Assembly (NCBI RefSeq): GCF_002150685.1
Contig: NZ_MSSW01000052.1
Coordinates: forward strand, 1-64,000
Direction: 5' to 3'
DNA from: Algoriphagus antarcticus
GTDB lineage: Bacteria > Bacteroidota > Bacteroidia > Cytophagales > Cyclobacteriaceae
DNA: 64,000 nt
In this document: one piece after another, positions 24,097 to 33,364 of the stretch
Layout: each line of letters begins with the position of its first letter
Position numbering within the stretch: the stretch's first letter is position 1
Notes under the pieces: generated by a model
Told to the model about the DNA's origin: nothing
The model's input: the letters and a program-made list of their open reading frames with translations, nothing else
The model's database searches: none
Translations under genes and position numbers: made by a program

Positions 24097-25374
24097 ATGA
24101 ACTACGAATATTCAGTCCAATTCGCACGGGAGATGGATGAGAATGATTCTCTGACCCACTTTCGGGATCGTTTCCTTTTCCCCAAAGTAAATGGAAAAGA
24201 TGCGATTTATTTCTGTGGAAACTCTCTGGGCTTACAACCCAAATCAGTGAAGGATTATATAGCAAAGGAATTGTCAAACTGGGCAGAAATGGCAGTAGAT
24301 GGTCATTTCCATGGAGAGGACGCATGGATGTTTGTGAAGCAAAAGTCTAAGCCAGCTCTGGCTGAGATCGTAGGCGCACACGAGCATGAAGTGGTCGCTA
24401 TGAATAATCTATCAGTGAATCTTCATCTCTTAATGGTTTCTTTTTATCAGCCTACTAAGGATCGGTATAAGATCATCGTTGAGGCCGGGGCTTTTCCCTC
24501 AGATCAATACATGCTGGAAAGTCAGGTGAAGTTTCATGGGCTAGATCCTGCAGAAGTAATAGTGGAACTTATGCCACTAGAAGGGGAGCATACGCTTCGT
24601 ACCGAGGATATTTTGGCAGAAATAAAAAAGCAGGGAGATTCACTTGCTATGGTCAATATGGCCGGTCTGCAATACTATACTGGGCAGGTTTTTGATATGA
24701 AAGCTATCACGGCGGCAGCACATGAAGTGGGTGCTTATGCTGGGTTTGACTTGGCACATGCTGCGGGAAATGCCCCGTTGAGTTTGCATGATTGGGATGT
24801 TGATTTCGCAACTTGGTGCAGTTATAAGTATATGAATTCAGGCCCTGGGAATGTTTCTGGGGTATTTATCCATGAGCGCTTTGCAGAGCGAGCGGACTTG
24901 AATCGCTTTGCTGGTTGGTGGGGACATGATCAGGAACAGCGCTTTAAAATGGAAAAAGGCTTTGTGCCAATGCATGGCGCTGACGGCTGGCAATTGTCCA
25001 ATTCAGATATCCTTGGATTGGCAGTTCACCAGGCTTCTTTGGATATTTTTCAAGAAGCAGGAATCACAAGTTTGAGACAGAAATCTGAGCAACTCACAGG
25101 ATATTTAGCTTATCTAATTGAGGAAATCGGTGGAAAATCGGGGGTTTTGGAAATTATTACTCCTAAAAATCCTGCGGAAAGGGGCTGTCAGTTATCTTTA
25201 CACATTCATCGCGGAGGCAAGGATGTATTCGATGAATGGTATAAACAAGGAGTCGTGGGCGACTGGCGCAATCCGAATGTGATCCGTCTGGCACCTACAC
25301 CGCTCTACAACAGCTTCCAAGACGTGTTCCGATTTGCACAGATTTTGGAACAATCTCTGAAGAAATTCGCTTAA
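24097..25374 (+). CDS. kynU: Kynureninase
   Basis: PLP enzyme cleaving kynurenine or 3-hydroxykynurenine to anthranilate or 3-hydroxyanthranilate plus alanine. The 425 residues contain the family's FCGNSLGLQPKSV start, GFDLAHAAGNAPLSLHDWDVDFA with the PLP-binding Asp and His, and the Schiff-base lysine in CSYKYMNSGPGN near residue 244. The C-terminal RLAPTPLYNSFQDV is also diagnostic. It lies between the dioxygenase and the monooxygenase, the step expected from the pathway order. The upstream gap includes a small TCCGA-AG-TCGGA palindrome. Confidence 0.96.
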   Translation: MNYEYSVQFAREMDENDSLTHFRDRFLFPKVNGKDAIYFCGNSLGLQPKSVKDYIAKELSNWAEMAVDGHFHGEDAWMFVKQKSKPALAEIVGAHEHEVVAMNNLSVNLHLLMVSFYQPTKDRYKIIVEAGAFPSDQYMLESQVKFHGLDPAEVIVELMPLEGEHTLRTEDILAEIKKQGDSLAMVNMAGLQYYTGQVFDMKAITAAAHEVGAYAGFDLAHAAGNAPLSLHDWDVDFATWCSYKYMNSGPGNVSGVFIHERFAERADLNRFAGWWGHDQEQRFKMEKGFVPMHGADGWQLSNSDILGLAVHQASLDIFQEAGITSLRQKSEQLTGYLAYLIEEIGGKSGVLEIITPKNPAERGCQLSLHIHRGGKDVFDEWYKQGVVGDWRNPNVIRLAPTPLYNSFQDVFRFAQILEQSLKKFA

Positions 25375-25399
25375 AGAAAGCGTGGATAAAACAATCCAA

Positions 25400-26752
25400 A
25401 TGGAAAAAAATCAAGTGACCGTATTAGGAGCCGGATTAATAGGTTCTCTAATGGCTATATATCTTAAGCGTCAGGGCTTAGCAGTAGAAGTCTATGATAA
25501 GAGACCTGATAAGCGCAAGTCTACCTTTGATGAGGGCAAAAGATCCATCAACATGGCGCTTAGTCATCGCGGATGGAAGGCGCTGGAAGAAGTTGGACTA
25601 ACGGAAAAAGTGATGCCTTTGGCTATTCCTATGTATGGCCGAAGGGTTCACGATGAGCATGGGGGCACTACTTTTATTTCCTACGGAAAAGAGAATCAGG
25701 CTATTTATTCCCTTTCCAGAGGAAAATTTAATCAGTTACTTGTAGAAGAAGGAGAACGCTTGGGCATCAAATTCAATTTTGATCACAAGTGTACTGATGT
25801 AGATTTCCGCAATCAGGAGATCAATTTTCAGACGCCAGAGGGCGAAAAGAAAGTCATTGCGCCTGTTTTATTTGGATCTGACGGAGCTTATTCCTCACTT
25901 AGATTGGCGATGCAAAAGCAAATCCGATTCAATTATAAGCAGGAATACATCACGCATGAATACAAGGAGCTGACCATCCCGGCAACTGCAGATGGTAAGT
26001 TTGCAATGGATCCAAATGCATTGCATATCTGGCCAAGAGGCAAGTTTATGCTGATCGCACTTCCAAATCCTGATAAAACATTTACTTGTACACTATTTTT
26101 GCCCCACAGCGGATCCAAAATTTGCTTTGATAAAATCAATGATGAGAAAGATCTTGTGATTTTATTCTCTAACTATTTTGATGATGCATACCAATTGATG
26201 CCAGATCTGAAGACTGAGTTTTTTGCTAATCCAACTTCAGCTTTGATCAATGTGGAATGTTTTCCATGGGTACAGGGCACGAGTTTGCTGATGGGAGACG
26301 CCAGTCATGCAATGGTTCCCTTTTATGGGCAAGGCATGAACTGCGGATTTGAAGATTGCTCGATTTTAAATGGCTTGATTGATAAGTTCGGGACAAATTC
26401 CTGGGATTTGGTCTTTGAAAAATTCCAGAAAAAGAGAAAAATAGATACCGATGCGATCTGTCAATTGGCGATGGAGAATTTTGAAGAAATGAGAGATTCT
26501 GTGGCCGATCCTAAGTTTGTCCTTCGCAAGAAAATCGAAGCAAAACTTTACGAATTGTATCCAAATGATTGGATTCCATTGTATTCTATGGTGACGTTTA
26601 CGGATATGAGGTATTCGGAAGCTTATACTCAAGGAAAGCTTCAACAAGCAATCATGGATCGTGTAATGGCTGATCCGCTGATCACTGAAAACTGGAATAA
26701 ACTGGATTACGAGGATATTATCTATAAAATGGAAACAGCAAAAGCGGTTTGA
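25400..26752 (+). CDS. Kynurenine 3-monooxygenase
   Basis: FAD- and NADPH-dependent hydroxylase making 3-hydroxykynurenine from kynurenine. The N-terminal dinucleotide loop is VLGAGLIGSLMAIYL, the family signature EGKRSINMALSHRG follows, and the second FAD motif is LMGDASHAMVPFYGQGMNCGFED. The C-terminal membrane-associating part is short. A GTG at 25382 is in frame, but the ATG at 25400 (MEKNQVTVLGAG) gives the usual N-terminus. It follows kynU by 25 bases and is probably in the same transcript. Together the three enzymes take kynurenine to the quinolinate branch. Confidence 0.95.
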   Translation: MEKNQVTVLGAGLIGSLMAIYLKRQGLAVEVYDKRPDKRKSTFDEGKRSINMALSHRGWKALEEVGLTEKVMPLAIPMYGRRVHDEHGGTTFISYGKENQAIYSLSRGKFNQLLVEEGERLGIKFNFDHKCTDVDFRNQEINFQTPEGEKKVIAPVLFGSDGAYSSLRLAMQKQIRFNYKQEYITHEYKELTIPATADGKFAMDPNALHIWPRGKFMLIALPNPDKTFTCTLFLPHSGSKICFDKINDEKDLVILFSNYFDDAYQLMPDLKTEFFANPTSALINVECFPWVQGTSLLMGDASHAMVPFYGQGMNCGFEDCSILNGLIDKFGTNSWDLVFEKFQKKRKIDTDAICQLAMENFEEMRDSVADPKFVLRKKIEAKLYELYPNDWIPLYSMVTFTDMRYSEAYTQGKLQQAIMDRVMADPLITENWNKLDYEDIIYKMETAKAV

Positions 26753-26754
26753 TG

Positions 26755-26912
26755 CTTTTTTAAACCGCAAAGGACTCGAAGATTTTACAGAGAAGGAACA
26801 GATAAAATTTACGCTGTTCCCCTTCTGGAGAAGCAGGACAACAAAAAACTCCACTTGCCCCCTCCGCGCATCCCGATAATTATCGGAACTCTGTGACCTC
26901 TGCGGTAAAAAA
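26755..26912. repeat. Degenerate dispersed intergenic repeat
   Basis: The gap between the monooxygenase and pheS begins with AACCGCAAAGGACTCGAAG and ends with an inverted copy of the same kind (GAACTCTGTGACCTCTGCGG). It also has the palindrome CCGATAATTATCGG near 26872. Similar ACCGCAGAG...CAGAG pieces lie at 28831-28874 and around 30265. It looks like decayed non-coding repeat sequence. Confidence 0.5.
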
Positions 26913-26957
26913 AATACATTCACAAAAAAGGCGCTGAGTTCTCAACGCCATTGCTTT

Positions 26958-27986
26958 TTATAAAACTGTCCTAAACTGCCTCAGGAATCTCACATCATTT
27001 TCAGTGAATAACCTCAAATCTTTGATCTGATATTTCAGCATCGCGATTCGCTCGATACCCATTCCGAAGGCAAAGCCTGTATATTTTTTAGAATCAATTC
27101 CACAGTTCTCCAATACATTTGGATCCACCATTCCTGATCCGCCGATCTCTACCCAGCCACTGCCTTTACAGACATTGCAGCCTTTGCCTCCACAGATCAG
27201 ACATGTGATATCGATCTCAGCACTTGGCTCGGTAAATGGGAAATAAGATGGCCTAAATCGTACTTTGGTTTCTTTGCCAAACATCTCTTTCGCAAAGTGA
27301 TAAAGCGTATTCTTTAAATCAGCAAAGCCTACATTCTCGTCAACATACAGCCCTTCCACTTGGTGGAAAATGCAATGTGCTCTCGCAGAGATTGCTTCAT
27401 TCCTATAAACTCTGCCTGGAGAAAGCGTACGAATCGGAGGTTTTTGATTTTCCATCACTCGTACCTGCACAGAGGAAGTATGCGTTCTGAGTGCGATATC
27501 AGGGTTTTTCTCAATGAAAAATGTATCCTGCATCTCACGAGCAGGGTGATTTTCAGGGAAATTCAGCGCGGTGAAGTTATGCCAATCATCTTCGATTTCA
27601 GGTCCCTCGGAAAGGTTGAAACCAATCCTCTCGAAGATCTCAATGATACGCTGACGAGTAGCTGTCAGAGGATGAATCCCTCCAAGACTTTGATTGGAAG
27701 GAGGTAGAGTCAGATCAATATCTACAGATTTAGACTTCTTGTTAGCTTGATTTACTTTTTCGATCAGCTCTTGGAACTTCGCTTCAGCAAGCTGCTTTAC
27801 ACCATTTACCAGCTGACCATAGGATTTTTTCTCCTCATTGGGGATTTTCCCCATGCCGGCAAAAAGCTCCCCCACCACACTTCTCTTGGAGATATACTCC
27901 ATTCTGTAGGCTTCCAATTCCTCTGGGCTGTTGGCATCTGCTGCTGCAATAGCTGCTGTAATCGATTCGATTTTCTCCTGATACAT
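26958..27986 (-). CDS. pheS: Phenylalanine-tRNA ligase subunit alpha
   Basis: Catalytic subunit of phenylalanyl-tRNA synthetase, which charges tRNA-Phe. The N-terminal coiled-coil (about 1-90) precedes the class II core: motif 2 in RTHTSSVQVRVMENQKPP, RVYRNEAISARAHCIFHQVEG, and motif 3 in GFAFGMGIERIAMLKYQI. A CLICGGKGCNVCKGSG stretch is present, as in many PheS sequences. The frame has a GTG immediately before the ATG; the ATG at 27986 was chosen, giving 342 residues, the normal length. The beta subunit gene is not in this window, so pheS and pheT are unlinked here. Confidence 0.97.
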   Translation of the reverse strand: MYQEKIESITAAIAAADANSPEELEAYRMEYISKRSVVGELFAGMGKIPNEEKKSYGQLVNGVKQLAEAKFQELIEKVNQANKKSKSVDIDLTLPPSNQSLGGIHPLTATRQRIIEIFERIGFNLSEGPEIEDDWHNFTALNFPENHPAREMQDTFFIEKNPDIALRTHTSSVQVRVMENQKPPIRTLSPGRVYRNEAISARAHCIFHQVEGLYVDENVGFADLKNTLYHFAKEMFGKETKVRFRPSYFPFTEPSAEIDITCLICGGKGCNVCKGSGWVEIGGSGMVDPNVLENCGIDSKKYTGFAFGMGIERIAMLKYQIKDLRLFTENDVRFLRQFRTVL

Positions 27987-28197
27987 CACTTACTAGTTAA
28001 TCAAGCCACAAAGCTAATGCTTTTGGGGTTTTTTGGATATAAAAGGCAAAGGGAATGCAATAAAGTACTCAGTGAAAAGCTTGCTTAATGATCAAGAATA
28101 GAAATCTTTTTTGAAGGGCACTAAATCCACTGAAATAGAAGTGCTCGTATCTCATCCCAAATAAAGAAACCAAAAAAATCATCAAACTAACAAGATC

Positions 28198-28764
28198 ATG
28201 AAAATTCAAAATTTCTTCAAAGTGGCTTTCGCAGCATTTATTTTTCTTTCTGCAAACATGGCCTTTGCTCAAATGGAAAAAACAAAAATGGTAGGTGGCG
28301 CAGAGATGTATCCTTCTAAAAATATCATCGAAAATGCAGTGAATTCTGCCGATCACACGACGTTGGTTGCCGCTGTAAAAGCTGCTGGATTGGTGGAAAC
28401 TCTTCAGGGAGCTGGACCATTTACAGTATTTGCTCCAGATAATATGGCCTTTGATAAACTTCCAGCTGGAACAGTAGAAACACTTTTGAAGCCTGAAAAC
28501 AAAGCACAACTACAGGCGGTACTGACTTATCACGTTGTAGCTGGTAAAATGGGATCCAAAGAAATCGCTGCTGCAATCAAAAAAGGAGATGGTAAAGCTG
28601 TTCTTACGACAGTTCAGGGTGGCAAACTAACTGCTTGGATGAAAGGTACAGATCTTTATATCTCTGACGAAAATGGTGGAGAATCAAAGGTAACAATTGC
28701 GGATGTATGGCAATCAAATGGTGTGATCCACTCAGTAGATACGGTGGTTCTTCCTAAAATGTAA
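28198..28764 (+). CDS. Secreted fasciclin (FAS1) domain protein
   Basis: A 188-residue exported protein: a signal peptide (cleavage near MAFA-QM) followed by one FAS1 domain. The H1 box is seen in LQGAGPFTVFAPDNMAFDKL and the H2 box in LQAVLTYHVVAGK, and the end GVIHSVDTVVLPK is the domain's usual finish. Single-domain FAS1 proteins in bacteria are usually periplasmic or surface adhesion-like proteins. It stands alone, with a strong terminator at 28787-28816. The exact role is unknown. Confidence 0.93.
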   Translation: MKIQNFFKVAFAAFIFLSANMAFAQMEKTKMVGGAEMYPSKNIIENAVNSADHTTLVAAVKAAGLVETLQGAGPFTVFAPDNMAFDKLPAGTVETLLKPENKAQLQAVLTYHVVAGKMGSKEIAAAIKKGDGKAVLTTVQGGKLTAWMKGTDLYISDENGGESKVTIADVWQSNGVIHSVDTVVLPKM

Positions 28765-28786
28765 AGTTGCTTGTTACCCGATTGCC

Positions 28787-28816
28787 AAGCCGGCTCCTGA
28801 TGGAGTCGGCTTTTTT
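28787..28816 (+). terminator. Rho-independent terminator of the fasciclin gene
   Basis: A GC-rich stem AAGCCGGCTCC / GGAGTCGGCTT with a 4-base loop and one mismatch, followed by a T-run, 23 bases after the fasciclin stop. The rest of the gap to 29038 holds only a degenerate repeat piece (about 28831-28874) and AT-rich sequence. Confidence 0.85.
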
Positions 28817-29038
28817 GCTTGCTTTTTCTTTAACCGCAGAGCTGACAGAGTTTTTCGCGGAGGGCGCTAAACTTTTGTTAGCCTGCTTCTCCACAAGCTG
28901 GCCCATTTGATTCAATTCTCATGACTTGGATCGATGACATTGCAGTCTCATGACTGCCTTTAAGACTCTCAACTTCCTACAATTTACATGTATCGATATC
29001 TCCTCCCAGATTTACTTAAATCCCCGTTTGCGGTTTTT

Positions 29039-30109
29039 TCACAAAAGCTCCCCAGGAATCTGAAATAATGCAATCCCCGGATCTTCATCGGTAGTGAGTC
29101 CGTAGATTTCGTTGGTCTGTTCATTAATTACAATTTGAATAATTGATCTATCCAATTTTAGATTCCAAAGTGGTTTTCCTTTGTGGTCAAAAACTAATAT
29201 TTCTTCGGCAACTATTCCAGTTTGATTATACTCTATCTGACTACGCCCGGCGTAAAGAGCAAATATGTATTTTGAAGAAATAGCTACATCCCTATATCTA
29301 TACTTCGTGTCTGGTCTAAAAAATATAGATGGGCCCGAAGTCTCGTGAATATCAAAAAGTGGCAATTCTAAATTTGGACCACTTAATGTGATAAATTCCT
29401 TCTCATTATAGTCAAATATTGTAATGAGATCTCGGTACAAGCTTGATTTGACAAAAATTCCGGTATTAGGATTTCCGTCCAACCAGCCAGTGCTCATTTC
29501 CGAAACCTGCTTCAATTCGAGATCTGGCCTCTCAGGAATTTTTTCCCATTCTCCATACTTGCCTATTAATTCTCCTTCTCGATTGAACTCCAATAGTTTC
29601 TCCAGACCATCCCAAGGCGATGCGAGGTAAGTACTGTCGGAACCTATCTCCACAAAATGAATCATTGCCATTGGTTCAGACAATTTCCAGTCTTTCACTC
29701 CCAGAAGAGTACTGTCTGTTGTTGAAAATTGAACTAGCTTTCTCCGATTCATATTGTAAATCCAAAATGTGTCTGGATCGGGCGAAAACAAAAACTGGGC
29801 TGCATCAGTAATTTCGAGTGGCCCTTGTCCGTGCTTACCTTTTGGTTTGTCATAAGTCCAGTTGGAAGTATTGACCAAATGCATGCGTGGGTGTTCTTCA
29901 GGTACACGCCAAGCTTCAGAGATTAGAATTTTGTCATGGGAAAGCCCAATACCAGATGGGTTTATTATTTCCTCAAAAAAGTGCTTTTCTGAGCTGATCG
30001 AAATCTCTTTGAAATCCTCCTTTTTTATGATTCGTTGGCTTTCTACTTCAACTTCTTTTTCACAAGAAACTAGTACAAAAAGTAATATGAATAGAATGAA
30101 TTTGTTCAT
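29039..30109 (-). CDS. 6-bladed beta-propeller lipoprotein
   Basis: A 356-residue lipoprotein with signal MNKFILFILLFVLVSC and Cys16 as the lipidated residue. It contains strong propeller landmarks: KGKHGQGPLEITDAAQFLF, SPDPDTFWIYNMNRRKLVQF and the late KPLWNLKLDRSIIQIVI, which fit the BF3170/TolB-like 6-bladed group better than the other two lipoproteins here. Unlike those at 112 and 16704, it has no small secreted peptide gene upstream and no intercistronic hairpin. A good TAnnTTTG element sits at 30166-30173. Function is unknown. Confidence 0.85.
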   Translation of the reverse strand: MNKFILFILLFVLVSCEKEVEVESQRIIKKEDFKEISISSEKHFFEEIINPSGIGLSHDKILISEAWRVPEEHPRMHLVNTSNWTYDKPKGKHGQGPLEITDAAQFLFSPDPDTFWIYNMNRRKLVQFSTTDSTLLGVKDWKLSEPMAMIHFVEIGSDSTYLASPWDGLEKLLEFNREGELIGKYGEWEKIPERPDLELKQVSEMSTGWLDGNPNTGIFVKSSLYRDLITIFDYNEKEFITLSGPNLELPLFDIHETSGPSIFFRPDTKYRYRDVAISSKYIFALYAGRSQIEYNQTGIVAEEILVFDHKGKPLWNLKLDRSIIQIVINEQTNEIYGLTTDEDPGIALFQIPGELL

Positions 30110-30165
30110 AGCTAAAAGTCAATGTGTTCATGGTCGAGTTAAACTACTAATTCAATTTATGTTGT

Positions 30166-30173
30166 CAAAGCTA
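30166..30173 (-). promoter_or_regulatory. Putative -7 promoter element of the propeller lipoprotein
   Basis: Reads TAGCTTTG on the minus strand, an exact TAnnTTTG match, 56 bases upstream of the ATG at 30109. No clear -33 TTTG was found at the expected distance. The remaining gap sequence to 30297 contains only repeat debris near 30265. Confidence 0.4.
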
Positions 30174-30297
30174 TTTTTTATATGTAGGCATATTCGCCTT
30201 TTCAACTAGCCTAATCAATTTATCTAGGAGGAGCTTAATCGTTTAGCTGTGCAATATGCGCTAAACTCAGTGTCCTTCGCGGTCAATTTTCCCCTCA

Positions 30298-30329
30298 CAA
30301 AAAACCGACTGAAATCATCCAGTCGGTTT
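30298..30329 (-). terminator. Rho-independent terminator of the TonB-type receptor gene
   Basis: Perfect 10-bp stem (30302-30311 with 30320-30329), 8-base loop, and a six-U run on the minus strand. It is 51 bases beyond the receptor stop codon. Confidence 0.88.
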
Positions 30330-30379
30330 CAAGATCTTTTAATCTCGTAACTCTTAATTCAAATTTCGTAAGTCAGTTT

Positions 30380-33238
30380 CTACCAAGTTCTGCCACCACT
30401 TGGTCTGCCACGCTCCCAAGGGTTATTAGAAGGCTCTGGCTGCTTGAAGTTACCTAAGATATAAGTGAATGTCAGCATGCCATAGCGAGTCAAAACATTG
30501 GTATAAACATCTGATACGGATACATCTGAGATGGTACGTAAGATACTGTTATTCTGCTTGAGCAAATCGAAGATGACTAATTTCATCTCGGCTTTGTTAT
30601 TTTTCGCGAATCTATATCCAGCCTCGATATTCCAAAGCCAAACCGACTGATCAAATCCTTCGGAAAGTCCACGGTAAAGGTTATTGTTGATCGTATTTCC
30701 CATGAATAGCTTTCCACCATTTGGCGAGTAATACAAGCGTAGGTTTGATTCTTGGATGTAATAATTGTTGTTTAGATTCTCTTGCAAGCTTGAATTAACA
30801 ATGGTATAAGTACCGGTAGTACTTATGGTAAAGTCAAAATCCTTGCTGATGTTGGAAGTAAAAGTGATTCCCTGACCAAGATTAATGTTGTCATTGATAT
30901 TTTTCTCACCATTGATTATCCCAGGAGTTCGGTTGAATCCTACTCTAGTATTTAGGTTGATATTGGTTTTGATTCCCTTGATAGGTGCGCCGTAGGTAAA
31001 GAAAAAGCGGCTGCTGAAGTTCCCATTCAAGTTGACTGGCTGACTAATCTGTCCTCCCGGACGCAGCAATATCTCATTATTAATCAGGGTATCCTGAGAG
31101 GCGATGAAGGTACTGCTTCCAATATAATTGTTCGTGGTTGAGATATTTACAAACATGAACATACTGCGGTTATTCTTCACGTCGAATTTACCAATGTTAG
31201 CAAATATGTTGTTCTGAAAACTCTGAGCCAACGTAGGGTTACCTACACTCAAACTAAGTGGATTTTGATTATTTACCACATTCTGAAGCTGACTTACAGA
31301 AGGCTCATCAGTGCTTGTTCTATATCTTATACGGAAGTTTATTCCAGTTTCTCTATTTCTGAAGCTGACATTTGCGCTAGGCAAGATGTTATTGAAATCA
31401 CGAGTGAAGACGCCTTCTGTAGGAAAGAAAGCCTCATTATCCATTTTAGCATATTGGTAATCAAGATTGAAATTCAAATTCCATCCTTGATTGGTGTATG
31501 CATAGCCCGTTCGTAGTCTATGTGTGATGAACTTGTTATTAAACTCATTACTCAGGGCTGTATCCAGAACAGCAATGCTTTCATCGTTGAGCACTCTGGT
31601 CTTTTGATTTGAATCTGTCTTGTTATTACCAACCTGATAGCCGATAGTAGCTATTGATTTTTCGTTTAGTGGCTCTGTTAAAGTTGCATTTACTCGATAG
31701 TTGAAGCCTTGAGAGAGTAAATACGTGTCCTGTAGTGTAGTGTCAATTTGATCTCTTCGATAATCTATACTTGCTGCCAACAGTTCAGAGGTCTGGTCTC
31801 TATTGTTCCAAGAAGTATTTATATCCGTAGAAAAAGTCCTTCCTTTCTTATCAAACTTATAGCGGTATGTCAGGTTGTTTCCGATATTATAAGAACTAGT
31901 CTCAGCATTTGTGATAGAGCGAAGTGAGGAAAGAGAATCCGTATTATTTGCCAAAGTCAAGGCATCTCTATCGCTGAACGTTTTATTTGTTTGGAATGAA
32001 ATACTTGGGGTAATAATTAAAGAATTTTTTTCATTCAGATCAGCTTCGATTCGTGCATTTGCTCTGTGATTGAAATTTTCCAGTGAATTGATCAGGTTTT
32101 CTTGATAATTCTGGGTGGTACTTTCATTAATTACAGTTTGGCGATTGGTGATTTGTCTAAGGTTATTCTGCGTATTATTGAAAAAATAACTTCCTGTAAA
32201 ATTGACTTTGGAGCCCCACTTGTCGCTGTAGTTAAGTCCCATCGCATTGGTAGTAATAGTTCCTATATCATTTCCTCCATAGAAGTTGTTATTGCCGCCA
32301 CCAAATCCTCCACGACCTCTTCCACCACCGCCACCGCCCGATGCGTTTGCATTCACTCCTGCAAGATCATCGCTTGAGAAGTTTTGTTGATTGATATTGT
32401 TGAACAGTCCAAGTATAGACATTCGCCTGTCTCCGCTAAACAAATTTAAACTTCCTCCAGCATTATATCTATCGTCCGTTCCGTAGCCAGCATATGCTCT
32501 ACCGAACTGACCATTTTTACTGTCAGCTCTCAAAATAATATTGATAGTCTTTGTATAGGTCCCATCATCAAAGCCGGTCAATCTACTTTGATCAGATTTT
32601 TGATCAAGGACTTCTACACGATCTATGGCATTGGCAGGAAGATTTCTCAGAGCGATATTTGGGTCAGAACCAAAAAATTCACGTCCATCTACCAAGATCT
32701 TTTGTACTGCTTCTCCCTGTGCTTCGACTTGTCCATTTGTAATGGTGATTCCCGGTAGTTTCCTTACCAGATCTTCAGCCATACCATTTTCCTTGGTTTT
32801 GAATGCACTGGCATTGAATGAAGTAGTATCACCTCTCATTTCTCCCAATGGACTTTGACCTTCTATCACTACCTCTCCTAGCACTTGTGAGTCTTCTACA
32901 AGTGTCAATACTCCCAGATCAATTGGATCTCTGAATGAATGCGTCTTGGTGATTGTTTGATAACCTATAAATTTGATTTCGATTTTTACAGAAGGAATGT
33001 TTGGTCTTACAATTTCAAATTGTCCTTTACCATCTGTCACAGTTCCAGACAAAAGTGAATCTGTCACTGTTTTGATTAGCACATTTGCACCGACCATTGG
33101 TGTTTTCGCAGTTCCGTCCATGACGGTTCCTGTGAATTTTCTTTCCGGACGATCTTGACCCGTAGGCCGCTGTCCGAAAGCTGAAGTGCCAATTAATAGG
33201 CTAAAAATCAGGATAATAAAAGAGTAGTTTTTCTTCAT
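30380..33238 (-). CDS. TonB-dependent receptor-like outer-membrane beta-barrel protein
   Basis: A large outer-membrane protein of about 952 residues from the ATG at 33238; the frame extends further upstream but MKKNYSFIILIFSLLIG is an obvious signal peptide. A carboxypeptidase-regulatory-like domain (about 35-115, FTGTVMDGTAKTPMVGANV) comes first, then a plug-like segment (LVRKLPGITITNGQVEAQGE, KILVDGREFFGSDPN) and a long beta-barrel of the 'outer membrane beta-barrel family' type. A Gly-rich insert with a GGGGGGRGRGGFGGG core interrupts an early barrel loop. It ends WERGRPSGGRTW. Substrate is unknown; no SusD partner is present, so a carbohydrate role is not supported. Confidence 0.9.
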   Translation of the reverse strand: MKKNYSFIILIFSLLIGTSAFGQRPTGQDRPERKFTGTVMDGTAKTPMVGANVLIKTVTDSLLSGTVTDGKGQFEIVRPNIPSVKIEIKFIGYQTITKTHSFRDPIDLGVLTLVEDSQVLGEVVIEGQSPLGEMRGDTTSFNASAFKTKENGMAEDLVRKLPGITITNGQVEAQGEAVQKILVDGREFFGSDPNIALRNLPANAIDRVEVLDQKSDQSRLTGFDDGTYTKTINIILRADSKNGQFGRAYAGYGTDDRYNAGGSLNLFSGDRRMSILGLFNNINQQNFSSDDLAGVNANASGGGGGGRGRGGFGGGNNNFYGGNDIGTITTNAMGLNYSDKWGSKVNFTGSYFFNNTQNNLRQITNRQTVINESTTQNYQENLINSLENFNHRANARIEADLNEKNSLIITPSISFQTNKTFSDRDALTLANNTDSLSSLRSITNAETSSYNIGNNLTYRYKFDKKGRTFSTDINTSWNNRDQTSELLAASIDYRRDQIDTTLQDTYLLSQGFNYRVNATLTEPLNEKSIATIGYQVGNNKTDSNQKTRVLNDESIAVLDTALSNEFNNKFITHRLRTGYAYTNQGWNLNFNLDYQYAKMDNEAFFPTEGVFTRDFNNILPSANVSFRNRETGINFRIRYRTSTDEPSVSQLQNVVNNQNPLSLSVGNPTLAQSFQNNIFANIGKFDVKNNRSMFMFVNISTTNNYIGSSTFIASQDTLINNEILLRPGGQISQPVNLNGNFSSRFFFTYGAPIKGIKTNINLNTRVGFNRTPGIINGEKNINDNINLGQGITFTSNISKDFDFTISTTGTYTIVNSSLQENLNNNYYIQESNLRLYYSPNGGKLFMGNTINNNLYRGLSEGFDQSVWLWNIEAGYRFAKNNKAEMKLVIFDLLKQNNSILRTISDVSVSDVYTNVLTRYGMLTFTYILGNFKQPEPSNNPWERGRPSGGRTW

Positions 33239-33364
33239 GTGGCTGCAATTTTCTACTACTTTGACCAGTAGATTAGGCCAAAGGTTTAGTCTGCATCTGA
33301 ATAAAAACAAGAATGGATATTGGGACGGATAAATGGCGCAAAAACCATTTAAATATCAGAACAA

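Noticed and set aside
26366..26923. Minus-strand frame of 185 codons over the kynurenine monooxygenase end
   Set aside because: It mirrors the coding frame of the monooxygenase and ends in repeat sequence; no signal or domain is visible.
30380..33310. SusC-type receptor with a SusD partner
   Set aside because: No SusD-like lipoprotein gene lies on either side, and the barrel type looks like the separate outer-membrane beta-barrel family.
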